From positions 1 through 41,751 of the forward strand of contig CANQKA010000010.1 of assembly GCA_947624395.1 (NCBI GenBank): a stretch of DNA of 41,751 nt, read 5' to 3'. This document shows, one piece after another, positions 28,983 to 36,705 of the stretch. The DNA is from an uncultured Oscillospiraceae bacterium (lineage in GTDB: Bacteria; Bacillota; Clostridia; Oscillospirales; Oscillospiraceae). A program made the position numbers and the translations under genes. The notes under the pieces are model-generated. The model saw only the letters and a program-made list of their open reading frames with translations. It ran no database searches and was not told where the DNA came from. Every line of letters begins with the position of its first letter. The first letter of the stretch is position 1.

Positions 28983-29012
28983 ACGCCCCCAACTCAGTTG
29001 AGTTGGGGGCGT
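28983..29012 (-). terminator. first terminator of the surface protein gene
   Basis: Minus strand AACGCCCCCAACTCA/TGAGTTGGGGGCGTC, a stem of about 13 bp with a small loop, followed after CGG by TTTTTC. It lies 14 bases after the stop codon. Confidence 0.85.
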
Positions 29013-29025
29013 TCCGACTTGCGAT

Positions 29026-32000
29026 TCAAATATCCCCACTGTGCCAGCCTTCTTTGGTGTTGACGTTATAAAGCCCGTAGAAGCCCAAATTGCCCTTGGA
29101 CGAATCGAGGTGCCAGGCCATCCAGTGAAGAAAATCATCCGGCAGTTTGGATTTTGGCGCGTCGGGCGCGTAGATATAAAACGTCTTGCCGCCCACCAGA
29201 CCGTAGGCGTCCGTGTATATGTACTGCACACGGTCCACAATCTCCGTGGTCCCGATGGGAGTCTCATAGGTCAGCGTGTTCAGCTGGACGGAATAGGTAT
29301 AATCGTTGATCTGCACTACGTCAGTGAACTTCCCGGAAAACCCGGACGCATAGAACGTGAAGTCATAGCTGGGACCGCTGTCGTACGAGTCAGTGTGATG
29401 ATAGGCGCCCGTGAAACTGCCGTCCTTGTTAATCGTGATGGTTGTGCCCCAGGCCCCCGCGCCAGAGGAAAACGTATAATCTCCCGCCACCTTGGAAAAC
29501 AGGTCCGCCGCCGTGGGCGAGGCTTTGTACGTGATGCTTTGGCCGGCGCTCTTGGCGTTATAAAGGCTTTTGCCGTCTTTGCTCACGACCTGCACCGCAA
29601 AGGCGTACTGCGTCCCGCTCTTGGCCTTCGTCCAAGTGTAGCTCGTTTTGGTCGTGTCGGTCAGCTTCTTCCAATCCCCGGACCCGGTTTTATAGAACAC
29701 CCGGTACGCGGCTGCTCCGCCCACCTTGCCCCAGGTGATATTGATGCCTGTGCCTGCGTCCGATACACCGCTGATTTTTACCTGGCCGATATAGGTTTTG
29801 TTGTAGCTGGCGCTCTTGGCGTTATAAACGCCCTTGCCGTCCTTGCTTGCCACCTGCACCGCAAAGGTGTACTGCGTCCCGCTCTTGGCTTTGGTCCAAG
29901 TGTAGCTGGTCGCGGTGGTATCCCCGATCGTCGTCCAAGCACCGGACCCGGTTTTGTAGAACACCCGGTATGCAGCCGCGCCGCCGACTGCGCTCCAGGT
30001 AAGCTTCACACCTTCCGGCTTGTTTTCGGCCTTGCTGATTTTTACCTGGCCGATGTAGGTCTTGTTGAAACTGGCACTCTTGGCGTTATACAGGCTCTTG
30101 CCGTCTTTGCTCGCCGCCTGTACCGCAAAGGTGTACTTGGTCCCGCTCTTGGCTTTCGTCCAAGTGTAGCTGGTCGCGGTGGTGTCAGCTATCTTCGTCC
30201 AGTCGCCGGAGCCGGTCTTGTAGAACACCCGGTAAGCAGCCGCGCCGCCTACCTTGCCCCAGGTGAGCTTCACACCTTCCGGCTTGTTTTCGGCCTTGCT
30301 GATTTTCACCTGGCCTATGTAGGTTTTGTTGTAACTGGCACTTTTCGCATTATACAGGCTCTTGCCGTCTTTGCTCACCACCTGTACCGCAAAGGTGTAC
30401 TTGGTCCCGCTCTTGGCCTTGGTCCAAGTGTAGCTGGTAGCGGTGGTGTCCGCAATCTTTGTCCAGTCCCCGGAGCCAGTCTTGTAGAATACCCGGTATG
30501 CAGCCGCGCCGCCCACTTTACCCCAGGTAAGTTTTATGCCGGTGGGCTTATTCTCCGCCTTGCTGATTTTTACCTGGCCGATGTAGGTCTTGTCAAAACC
30601 GTCGCTCTTGGCGTTATACAGGCTCTTGCCATCCTTGCTCGCCACCTGCACCGCAAAGGTGTATTTAGTCCCGCTCTTGGCCTTCGTCCAAGTGTAGCTG
30701 GTGGAAGTCGTGTCAGCTATCTTTGTCCAGCCGCCGGAGCCGGTCTTGTAGAATATCCGGTAAGCGGCAGCGCCGCCGACCTTGCCCCAGGTGAGCTTCA
30801 CGCCAGTGGGCTTATTCTCCGCCTTGCTGATCTTCACCTGGCCGATATATTTTTTGCTTGTCCCCGCCTTGTCGTAGGCGCTGCCGGTGTTTGTTTTATC
30901 AAAGGCGCGAACGGTGAATTTGTAGGTCGTGCCGCTCTTAGCCTTGGTCCAAGTGTAGCTGGTCGCCGTGGTATCCGCTATCTTCGTCCAGTCCCCGGAA
31001 CCGGTCTTGTAGTAGACCCGGTATTTGGCAGCGCCGGCGACAGCGCTCCAAGTGATCTTCACACCTGTGGGCTTGTTCTCAGCTTTGCTGATTTTGGGGG
31101 CGGAAAGCTTTGTCGGCGCGGGCTCAGGAGTTGCCGTAGGCACAGGTGTCGCTGTCAGTACCGGAGTGGGCGTCGGCGCCATTTCGATAGGCAGGAAGGT
31201 ATAACCCCATTTATCAGCATACACGCGGGCTGTGGAGCCAATATCCGCGTAGACCACAGTTTTACCCGGAACACCCAGCGTCGAACCACCACCGAAATTA
31301 TTATCGGTGACAGCGCAGTTTGGACTCTGGACAATCGTGCTTGTCAGGCGGCTACATCCGCCGAACGCATTACCCCCGATGTTAGTCACACTGGCGGGGA
31401 TTGTCACAGTTCGCAGCGACATGCAGCCCTGGAATGCGTGTCTAGCAATGCTTTTCACGCCGTCTTCGAACGTCAAGGTAGCAACGGACGAGCAGGCTGA
31501 AAACGCATACTCCCCGATTTTCGTCACACTGCCGGGAATCGTCACGCTCGTCAGAGACGCGCAGCCATTGAACGCATAGTCCCCGATGGTAGTCACTCCG
31601 TTGCCAATTGTTAAACTTGTCAGCGACGTGCAGCCTGATAACGCATAATTCCCAATACTGGTCTCTTTGGCAGAGATTGTTACACTCTTTAGCGACGTAC
31701 AACTCCTAAATGCATGATTCCCAATTTCGGTCACGTTGTTCGGGATAGCCACACTTGTCAACGAGGAGCAACCACAAAACGCACCATCCCCGATTTTGGT
31801 CACATTACCGGGAATCGCCATGCTCGTCAAAGACTTGCAGTCTTTGAACGCCTCTGTCCCGATGGTAATCATACTGTCGGGGATCGTCACGCCTGTCAGC
31901 AACTTGCAGCCGGAAAACGCAGATTGCCCAATATTGGTCACACCATTCGGGATTGTCGCACTCTTCAGTGAGACACAGCCCTTGAACGCATTATATCCGA

Positions 32001-32586
32001 TTTTGGTCACACCATCCGGGATCGTTACGCTGATTAGATGCACACAGTCTTTAAACATCCAATCACCAACGCTGGTCACGCCAGGTTCTATTACCGCGTT
32101 TTCTACATAATACTTACTCCACAGAGACACCCACCTGTCTGACATCGCGCCTGTACCGGAAATAGTAAGGGTGCTGCCGTTCAGGGTCCACCGCACATTC
32201 TCTCCGCAGGTACCGGAGGCGATCTCCGCCGCTGCCTCCGGCGCGTCCGTTACTTCTGGTTCCACCGTTACCTCCGGTTCCGCGCCCGGTTCTTCCGTTG
32301 GTTCCGGTTCTTCCGTGACCGCCGGCTCTTCCGTGACCGCCGGCTCTTCCGTTGCCTCGACTGGTTCTTCCGTAACTTCCACCGGCTCTTCTGTCACGAT
32401 GGGTTCTTCCGTGACCACCGGCTCTTCTGTCACGACGGGTTCTTCCGTGACCACGGGTTCTTCCGTCACGACGGGCTCTTCCGTTTCGACCGGTTCCTCC
32501 ACCGGCGCTTCTTCGGCGAACGCCGGGACGGCCAATGCAAACAGCGTCAGGACCGCCAAGAATATGCATAAACTGCGCTTTGCCAT
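29026..32586 (-). CDS. large secreted BspA-type leucine-rich and Fn3-repeat surface protein
   Basis: A 1186-residue exported protein, not recognised as a named gene. Signal peptide 1-24 (cleavage after AFA). Residues 25-105: acidic stalk of TEEP-type repeats. Residues 125-150: the TCGENVRWTLNGSTL unit that commonly precedes BspA leucine-rich repeats. Residues about 155-420: about eleven 23-residue LRR_5 repeats (pattern LTSVTIPxxVTxIGxxAFxGC). Residues 470-495: Pro/Thr linker. Residues 497-1022: six Fn3-like repeats of 86-88 residues (KISKAENKPxGVKLTW), five nearly identical. Residues 1023-1186: a unique C-terminal domain beginning DLFSKVAGDYTFSSGAGAWG. No LPxTG, S-layer or lipobox anchor is visible. 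Likely adhesion or matrix binding, by family. The ribosome site AAAGGAACGG and a strong 5' UTR hairpin lie upstream. Confidence 0.92.
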   Translation of the reverse strand: MAKRSLCIFLAVLTLFALAVPAFAEEAPVEEPVETEEPVVTEEPVVTEEPVVTEEPVVTEEPIVTEEPVEVTEEPVEATEEPAVTEEPAVTEEPEPTEEPGAEPEVTVEPEVTDAPEAAAEIASGTCGENVRWTLNGSTLTISGTGAMSDRWVSLWSKYYVENAVIEPGVTSVGDWMFKDCVHLISVTIPDGVTKIGYNAFKGCVSLKSATIPNGVTNIGQSAFSGCKLLTGVTIPDSMITIGTEAFKDCKSLTSMAIPGNVTKIGDGAFCGCSSLTSVAIPNNVTEIGNHAFRSCTSLKSVTISAKETSIGNYALSGCTSLTSLTIGNGVTTIGDYAFNGCASLTSVTIPGSVTKIGEYAFSACSSVATLTFEDGVKSIARHAFQGCMSLRTVTIPASVTNIGGNAFGGCSRLTSTIVQSPNCAVTDNNFGGGSTLGVPGKTVVYADIGSTARVYADKWGYTFLPIEMAPTPTPVLTATPVPTATPEPAPTKLSAPKISKAENKPTGVKITWSAVAGAAKYRVYYKTGSGDWTKIADTTATSYTWTKAKSGTTYKFTVRAFDKTNTGSAYDKAGTSKKYIGQVKISKAENKPTGVKLTWGKVGGAAAYRIFYKTGSGGWTKIADTTSTSYTWTKAKSGTKYTFAVQVASKDGKSLYNAKSDGFDKTYIGQVKISKAENKPTGIKLTWGKVGGAAAYRVFYKTGSGDWTKIADTTATSYTWTKAKSGTKYTFAVQVVSKDGKSLYNAKSASYNKTYIGQVKISKAENKPEGVKLTWGKVGGAAAYRVFYKTGSGDWTKIADTTATSYTWTKAKSGTKYTFAVQAASKDGKSLYNAKSASFNKTYIGQVKISKAENKPEGVKLTWSAVGGAAAYRVFYKTGSGAWTTIGDTTATSYTWTKAKSGTQYTFAVQVASKDGKGVYNAKSASYNKTYIGQVKISGVSDAGTGINITWGKVGGAAAYRVFYKTGSGDWKKLTDTTKTSYTWTKAKSGTQYAFAVQVVSKDGKSLYNAKSAGQSITYKASPTAADLFSKVAGDYTFSSGAGAWGTTITINKDGSFTGAYHHTDSYDSGPSYDFTFYASGFSGKFTDVVQINDYTYSVQLNTLTYETPIGTTEIVDRVQYIYTDAYGLVGGKTFYIYAPDAPKSKLPDDFLHWMAWHLDSSKGNLGFYGLYNVNTKEGWHSGDI
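29521..31098 (-). repeat. six tandem Fn3-coding repeats of about 264 bases
   Basis: Codons 497-1022 of the surface protein form six tandem units. Unit boundaries by residue are 497, 583, 671, 759, 847 and 935. Units two to five differ at only a few residues each, and their DNA is also close, including shared silent positions. The first unit is two residues shorter and the last more diverged. Confidence 0.85.
32272..32514 (-). repeat. TEEP-coding short tandem repeats
   Basis: Codons 25-105 of the surface protein consist of repeated Thr-Glu-Glu-Pro blocks with Val or Ala spacers (unit about six codons). At DNA level this is a run of GGTTCTTCCGT-like repeats on the plus strand. Confidence 0.8.
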
Positions 32587-32628
32587 CGTGCTATACCGTT
32601 CCTTTCTTTTTCATTTCCCGGCAGTCGG

Positions 32629-32663
32629 GTCCGGGGCGGGGTTTTCAATCCCGCCCGCGGACC
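32629..32663 (-). promoter_or_regulatory. strong hairpin in the 5' UTR of the surface protein gene
   Basis: GGTCCG plus GGGCGGG pair with CCCGCCC plus CGGACC (13 bp with one bulged base) about 45 bases upstream of the start codon. There is no T tract on the minus strand, so it is not a terminator. It could stabilise the mRNA or modulate read-through from the RNA locus upstream. Confidence 0.55.
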
Positions 32664-32674
32664 TTTCCACCGAG

Positions 32675-32873
32675 ACAAACAAAAGACGGCGCAGGGAAAC
32701 TTCCCTACACCGTGGAACGACAGCACTGCCCCATATAACCCGTCCTTGTAAAAAGGGACGGTTGCGGTTATAATGGGTCCGGCGCAGTTATCCTGCTGTG
32801 TGGGAGCCAACTCTCCTGCATAGGGGCTTGGAGTGTTGCCTCACTCCAAGTCCCGCCTTTCGTTTATCTCGCT
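32675..32873 (-). ncRNA. candidate structured RNA of about 190 bases (6S-like or attenuator leader)
   Basis: A promoter at 32879-32907 would start an RNA near 32873. The RNA begins with AAAGGCGG (32860-32853), which pairs with CCGTCTTT (32689-32682) near its 3' end. Inside are a 9-bp hairpin CTTGGAGTG/CACTCCAAG (32827-32850) and a long imperfect hairpin made of ACAGCA/TGCTGT, CTGC/GCAG, CCCATTATAACC/GGTTATATGGG and CCGTCC/GGACGG (32720-32799). Near the 3' end GGTGTAGGG (32711-32703) can pair either with CCCCTATGC (32826-32818) or, as a terminator-like stem, with TCCCTGCGCC before GTCTTTTG. Size, closing stem and long interrupted helix suggest 6S RNA, but no 6S sequence signature was recognised. 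It may instead be a leader of the surface protein gene. Confidence 0.5.
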
Positions 32874-32878
32874 CTTAT

Positions 32879-32907
32879 ATTGTAGCGCATTATTGCACGC
32901 AACGCAA
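32879..32907 (-). promoter_or_regulatory. promoter of the structured RNA
   Basis: Minus strand TTGCGT (32902-32907), 17-base spacer, TACAAT (32879-32884). It follows directly on the yfcE-like terminator, so it is an independent transcription unit. Confidence 0.75.
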
Positions 32908-32910
32908 GAA

Positions 32911-32944
32911 GAAAATCGACAGGACCTGCAAATCGGGCCCTGTC
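32911..32944 (-). terminator. terminator after the phosphoesterase gene
   Basis: Minus strand GACAGGGCC/GGTCCTGTC (9 bp, one G-T) with a 9-base loop, followed by GATTTTCTTCTT. Confidence 0.75.
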
Positions 32945-32960
32945 TTTTTCCATGCGAGCG

Positions 32961-33494
32961 TCACAGCTCGTACCGCCGGTATTCCTCCCCCTCCAGGGTG
33001 AGCCAGCGGAAAAGGCCGTCCTCGGCCGTCATGTAGCCCCGGACGCTGCCCCACAGGGGGCTGGACACGGAGCCGGGGTTGAAGCAGAGATACCGGCCCC
33101 GGTTTTCCGTCTTGGGCACGTGGGTGTGGCCGTGGAGCAGGATGTCCCCCTGGTCCATGTTGGGGGGCAGATTCGTGTCGTTGTACATGTCCCCGTGGGT
33201 GGCGAACATGGCCACGTGTCCAATGGGAATGCGGACATACCCCGGCTGCACGGGAAAGGCCAGCATGGAAACGTCCTCGTCGCTGTCGCAGTTGCCACGG
33301 ACGCAGACGATTTTGTCCGCCATGGGGTTCAGCAGGTCCGCCACCGTCTGCTTGTTCCGCTTTGTCCCCAGCTTCTTATAGAGGATATCCCCCAGCAGCA
33401 GGAGCCGGTCGGCCCCCTCCTTTTCGTACGCCTCCAACAGCGCCTCGCAGCACTCCGCCGACCCGTGCAGGTCGGACGCGATCAGCCATTTCAT
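32961..33494 (-). CDS. YfcE/MJ0936-family metallophosphoesterase
   Basis: A 177-residue calcineurin-like phosphodiesterase. Metal ligands are visible in SDLHGS (10-12 residue region), LLLGDILY, VRGNCDSDED, FATHGDMYN and LLHGHTHVPK, and the FNPGSVSSPL block near the C-terminus is typical of YfcE. Natural substrate unknown; family members cleave artificial phosphodiesters. Ribosome site TAGGAGG. Last gene of the xpaC-pnp-mtnA run, 16 bases after mtnA. Confidence 0.9.
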   Translation of the reverse strand: MKWLIASDLHGSAECCEALLEAYEKEGADRLLLLGDILYKKLGTKRNKQTVADLLNPMADKIVCVRGNCDSDEDVSMLAFPVQPGYVRIPIGHVAMFATHGDMYNDTNLPPNMDQGDILLHGHTHVPKTENRGRYLCFNPGSVSSPLWGSVRGYMTAEDGLFRWLTLEGEEYRRYEL

Positions 33495-33510
33495 CCCGAT
33501 ACCTCCTATT

Positions 33511-34557
33511 TTATCCGAAAAGCTTTTGCAAATTCACATCGTATGGCGGCCGGACCACGCCCTTTTCCGTGACGATGGCGGTGATGAGCTCGTGGTCCGT
33601 CACGTCAAAGGCCGGGTCCCAGCACTTCACCCCCGCCGGGGCCATGGGCCTTTCGTACCACAGGGAGCGTATCTCCTCCCCGTCCCGTATCTCGATGGGA
33701 ATGTCCGCCCCGGTGGGACAGGAAAGGTCGATGGTGCTGGACGGCAGAAGAATGTACACCGGTACGCCGTAATGCTTGGCGATGATGGCCGCGCCGGAGG
33801 TGCCTATCTTGTTGGCGGCGTCCCCGTTGGCGGCCATCCGGTCGCACCCGGCCAGCACCGCCTGGATACGGCCCTGGCCCATCGCCAGCGCCGCCATATT
33901 GTCGCAGATCAGCGTGCAGTCCACCCCGGCGTTCATGAGCTCCCAGGCCGTGAGCCGCGCTCCCTGCAAAAGGGGCCGCGTCTCGTCCACATAGGCGCTG
34001 AGCTTCACGCCCCGCTCGGCAGCCAGCAGCAGCGGTCCCAGGCCCGTGCCGTACTCGCTGGTGGCAAGCGGTCCCGCGTTGCAGTGGGTCAGCACCGTAT
34101 CTCCCTCGTGCAGCAGGCTTAAGCCATATTCCGCGATGGCACGGCACATGGCGATGTCCTCGTCGTGGATAGCCCGCGCCTCCCGGCCCAAAGCCTCCAC
34201 GATCTCCGGAACGGGTTTCCCTTCCATGCCATGGGCCAAAGCCCGCATACGCTCCGTCTGGCGGGCCAGGTTCACCGCCGTGGGCCGGCAGGATATGAGG
34301 TAGTCGCAGTCCTCATCCAAGCGGGCGAAAAACTCGTCCTCCCCATAGCCCCGGGCCAGCACGTACACGCAGTACGCCGCGAAGATGCCGATGGCCGGCG
34401 CGCCACGGACCCGCAGCGCCTTGACGGCCTCGTACATAGCCCCCCGGTCCGTCAGGTCCAAATAGACCACTTCCCCCGGCAGCCGGGTCTGGTCCAGAAT
34501 ACGCACCGCGCTCCCGTTGGGCGAGAGCGCGATGTTTTGCACCTTTTCCTTTGTCAT
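33511..34557 (-). CDS. mtnA: S-methyl-5-thioribose-1-phosphate isomerase-like protein
   Basis: A 348-residue aldose-1-phosphate ketoisomerase of the MtnA/eIF2B family. RGAPAIGIFAAYC is near the N-terminus, THCNAGPLATSEYGTGLGPL carries the catalytic Cys, and GCDRMAANGDAANKIGT the catalytic Asp. It should open a 1-phosphorylated pentose (methylthioribose-1-P in methionine salvage; some members act on 5-deoxyribose-1-P or ribose-type sugars). Its ATG overlaps the purine nucleoside phosphorylase stop (ATGA), which links the two steps. No other methionine-salvage gene is in the window. Confidence 0.92.
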   Translation of the reverse strand: MTKEKVQNIALSPNGSAVRILDQTRLPGEVVYLDLTDRGAMYEAVKALRVRGAPAIGIFAAYCVYVLARGYGEDEFFARLDEDCDYLISCRPTAVNLARQTERMRALAHGMEGKPVPEIVEALGREARAIHDEDIAMCRAIAEYGLSLLHEGDTVLTHCNAGPLATSEYGTGLGPLLLAAERGVKLSAYVDETRPLLQGARLTAWELMNAGVDCTLICDNMAALAMGQGRIQAVLAGCDRMAANGDAANKIGTSGAAIIAKHYGVPVYILLPSSTIDLSCPTGADIPIEIRDGEEIRSLWYERPMAPAGVKCWDPAFDVTDHELITAIVTEKGVVRPPYDVNLQKLFG

Positions 34558-35384
34558 GCCTTGTCGATGGCCGGGATGGCGGCGGTGACCAGGGCGGAGA
34601 AGCGCTGGGCGATCTGCTGGCCGGCCTCGATGACCTCCTGATGGCTCAAAGGCTGGGCGGAAAGGCCCGCGCCCTTGTTGGTGATGCAGCTGACGCCGCA
34701 GACCCGCAGGCCCATGTGCCGTGCGGCCACGGCCTCGCAGGCGGTGGACATGCCCACCGCGCCGCCGCCAAGGGAGCCGTAATAACGGACCTCAAAGGGC
34801 GTCTCAAAGCTGGGGCCGGTGAGTTGGATGTACACGCCCTCCTCCAGCTTCTGGCCCAGCTTGGCGGCCGTGTCGTGCAGGACCTTACGCAGCGCCGGGT
34901 CGTAGATCTGGCTCATGTCCGGGAAACGAGGACCCAGCTCGTCCAAGTTCGGCCCTATCAGCGGGTTGGGGAAGTTGAACATCATCTGGTCCCGAATGAC
35001 CATCAGGGTCGGCGTCTCCATCTTGGGGTCCAGGCCGCCGGCGGCGTTGGTGAGAAACAGGGTCTTGATGCCCAAGAGGCCCATCACCCGCACGGGCAGG
35101 ACCACATCGTGCACGTCAAAGCCCTCGTAGTAGTGGACCCGGCCCTGCATGCAGACGACAGGCACGCCGCCGATATACCCGAACAGGTACCGGCCCGCGT
35201 GACCCGGCACGGTGGACACGGGAAAGCCCGGGATGTCCTTATAGTCCACGGCGGCCTCGATCTCCATGGTCTCGGCCACAGGACCCAGCCCGGAGCCTAA
35301 GATAAGGCCTATCCGGGGCTGGAAGTCGGTCTTTGCCCGGACCGCGTCCCGGCAGCGGATGAGTTTTTCATAGTAATTTTCCAC
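34554..35384 (-). CDS. purine nucleoside phosphorylase
   Basis: A 276-residue trimeric-type (class I) PNP that splits purine nucleosides with phosphate into base and pentose-1-phosphate. GLILGSGLGPVAE, VPGHAGRYLFG, MQGRVHYYEG, LFLTNAAGGLDP and GMSTACEAVAARHMGLRV are all present. The Asn in SCITNKGAG is the residue that marks 6-oxopurine specificity, rather than methylthioadenosine phosphorylase. The start is taken as GTG at 35384, because a perfect AGGAGG lies eight bases before it. An in-frame ATG at 35414 lies inside the xpaC coding sequence. Confidence 0.92.
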   Translation of the reverse strand: MENYYEKLIRCRDAVRAKTDFQPRIGLILGSGLGPVAETMEIEAAVDYKDIPGFPVSTVPGHAGRYLFGYIGGVPVVCMQGRVHYYEGFDVHDVVLPVRVMGLLGIKTLFLTNAAGGLDPKMETPTLMVIRDQMMFNFPNPLIGPNLDELGPRFPDMSQIYDPALRKVLHDTAAKLGQKLEEGVYIQLTGPSFETPFEVRYYGSLGGGAVGMSTACEAVAARHMGLRVCGVSCITNKGAGLSAQPLSHQEVIEAGQQIAQRFSALVTAAIPAIDKA

Positions 35385-35385
35385 G

Positions 35386-36573
35386 TCAATGTCCTCCTGC
35401 GACAGTTTGTCCAAAATCGTCCTGATCGGAAAGGCCGTCCCGCTTGAGCATGTTCTCGATCACGCCCACGTCCCCGGCGATGTCCATGGCCTCCGCCCGA
35501 TAGAGCTTGTCCAGCTGTTTTTCGTACCCGGCCACCAGTGTGTCCGCGATGCGCTCGATGTCCGCCTTGGCCTTTGCCATATTCTCCCCGCTGACCCCTT
35601 GGGCCTCGATGCGGGCATAGGATTCCAGAAGCTTCAGGGTGGTGGGCAGGTAGTAGTTCATGAACCGGTCGATCTGGGGCCGCTTTTCCGGGTGGGCCTC
35701 CACCTCGGCGAAGATGGACGCGGTCAGGCTCTGCATCCGGCGAATTTTCTCGCTCATGACCTCGTCCTCGATGTCCACGTCCGCCTGCCGTATGCGCTCC
35801 ACGTAGCGCTCGTACTCGCTCATTTTGGCCTGGGCTTGGGTCTTCTCGTCCGCCTGCTGCTTGGCCCGCTGCTCGTCCTCCCGGCGGTACACGTCCCGCA
35901 TGTCCTCCACGTCGATGACAAGAAGCTGCCGCTCGTGGTCGATGTAGGCCCGCTCGCCGTAATAGCCCCGGTCCACCATCTCCGTGAGCATTTTGTCCGC
36001 CTCGGCCGGCTTCACGCCCATGGTCTTGGCAAGCTTCCGCATGTCCACCACGCCCTGCTGGCCGGTGATGGAGATGCACTGGCGGAATTTGGCCTCCTTC
36101 TTCCGGCTCATAAAGCCGGACCAGACAAGCGCGCCGCCGCCCAGGGCCACCGCGATCATGCTCAGCACATGCCACAAGCCCTCGCCCGTGCCCACCGCGC
36201 CGATGGCCGCCACGATGCCGAAGCCCGCCAGTATCCAGCCGAACACGGTCTTGGCCGTAGCCCCGGCGTCCGCATGGCGCACGCCCTGGAAACGGCCCTC
36301 TTCCTGTTTCGCGCCCGCTTTGGCGGCGGACGCCGGACGGGCCGTCTTTTTCCGGGAGCCAAAAAGGCCCTGTAAGATGTTCCCGATCAGGTCATGCCCC
36401 GCCGCGTGGGCGAAGGTCAGGAACAGCCCCAGCGGACCCGTGGCAAAGATAAGCGCCACGTCCAGCACCCAGCTGACCGCCTCCCAGTCGGAGCCGCCCC
36501 GTGGCGGTCTGGGTCCGGGCGTGCCGGGTCCCGGTCCGGGGGAGTTATTAAAGCCATAGTTATAATCACTCAT
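35386..36573 (-). CDS. XpaC-family membrane protein
   Basis: A 395-residue protein of the XpaC family (named for 5-bromo-4-chloroindolyl phosphate hydrolysis). The N-terminus is low-complexity Gly/Pro (NNSPGPGPGTPGPRPP), followed by two pairs of hydrophobic segments (about 34-65 and 108-155). The cytoplasmic part carries the family block RPQIDRFMNYYLPTTLKLLE, then YARIEAQGVSGENMAKAK and KQLDKLYRAEAMDIAGDVGV. XpaC genes usually sit beside telA; none is here. It is the first gene of the run leading to pnp, mtnA and the phosphoesterase. No ribosome site is visible before the ATG, and a TAAAAT -10-like sequence lies only ten bases upstream. Confidence 0.85.
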   Translation of the reverse strand: MSDYNYGFNNSPGPGPGTPGPRPPRGGSDWEAVSWVLDVALIFATGPLGLFLTFAHAAGHDLIGNILQGLFGSRKKTARPASAAKAGAKQEEGRFQGVRHADAGATAKTVFGWILAGFGIVAAIGAVGTGEGLWHVLSMIAVALGGGALVWSGFMSRKKEAKFRQCISITGQQGVVDMRKLAKTMGVKPAEADKMLTEMVDRGYYGERAYIDHERQLLVIDVEDMRDVYRREDEQRAKQQADEKTQAQAKMSEYERYVERIRQADVDIEDEVMSEKIRRMQSLTASIFAEVEAHPEKRPQIDRFMNYYLPTTLKLLESYARIEAQGVSGENMAKAKADIERIADTLVAGYEKQLDKLYRAEAMDIAGDVGVIENMLKRDGLSDQDDFGQTVAGGH

Positions 36574-36582
36574 AGTGACGGT

Positions 36583-36588
36583 ATTTTA
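36583..36588 (-). promoter_or_regulatory. possible -10 element immediately before xpaC
   Basis: Minus strand TAAAAT, preceded by TG-containing GTGG and a poor -35 (TTTTCC at 17 bases). If used, transcription would start only two to four bases before the ATG, giving an essentially leaderless mRNA. Confidence 0.4.
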
Positions 36589-36705
36589 CCACAAATGCCC
36601 TAAAAGGAAAAGTGCCTGTTGATTAAACTTGCATTAAAATGTCGGGCTTTCCCTTTTCCGCCCTATCTGCTATACTGGTCCGGCAAAGGAAGGAGGACGC
36701 GTTGC

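Noticed and set aside
32272-32514. Regular short repeats that could suggest a CRISPR array.
   Set aside because: The units are coding (TEEP), contiguous and without unique spacers. The same applies to 41591-41717.
32744-32776. A plus-strand TTGTAA-17-TATAAT promoter inside the structured RNA locus.
   Set aside because: The match is good, but the bases are explained by the paired stem of the minus-strand RNA, no gene or terminator follows on the plus strand, and the minus-strand promoter has the better context. An antisense RNA cannot be excluded.
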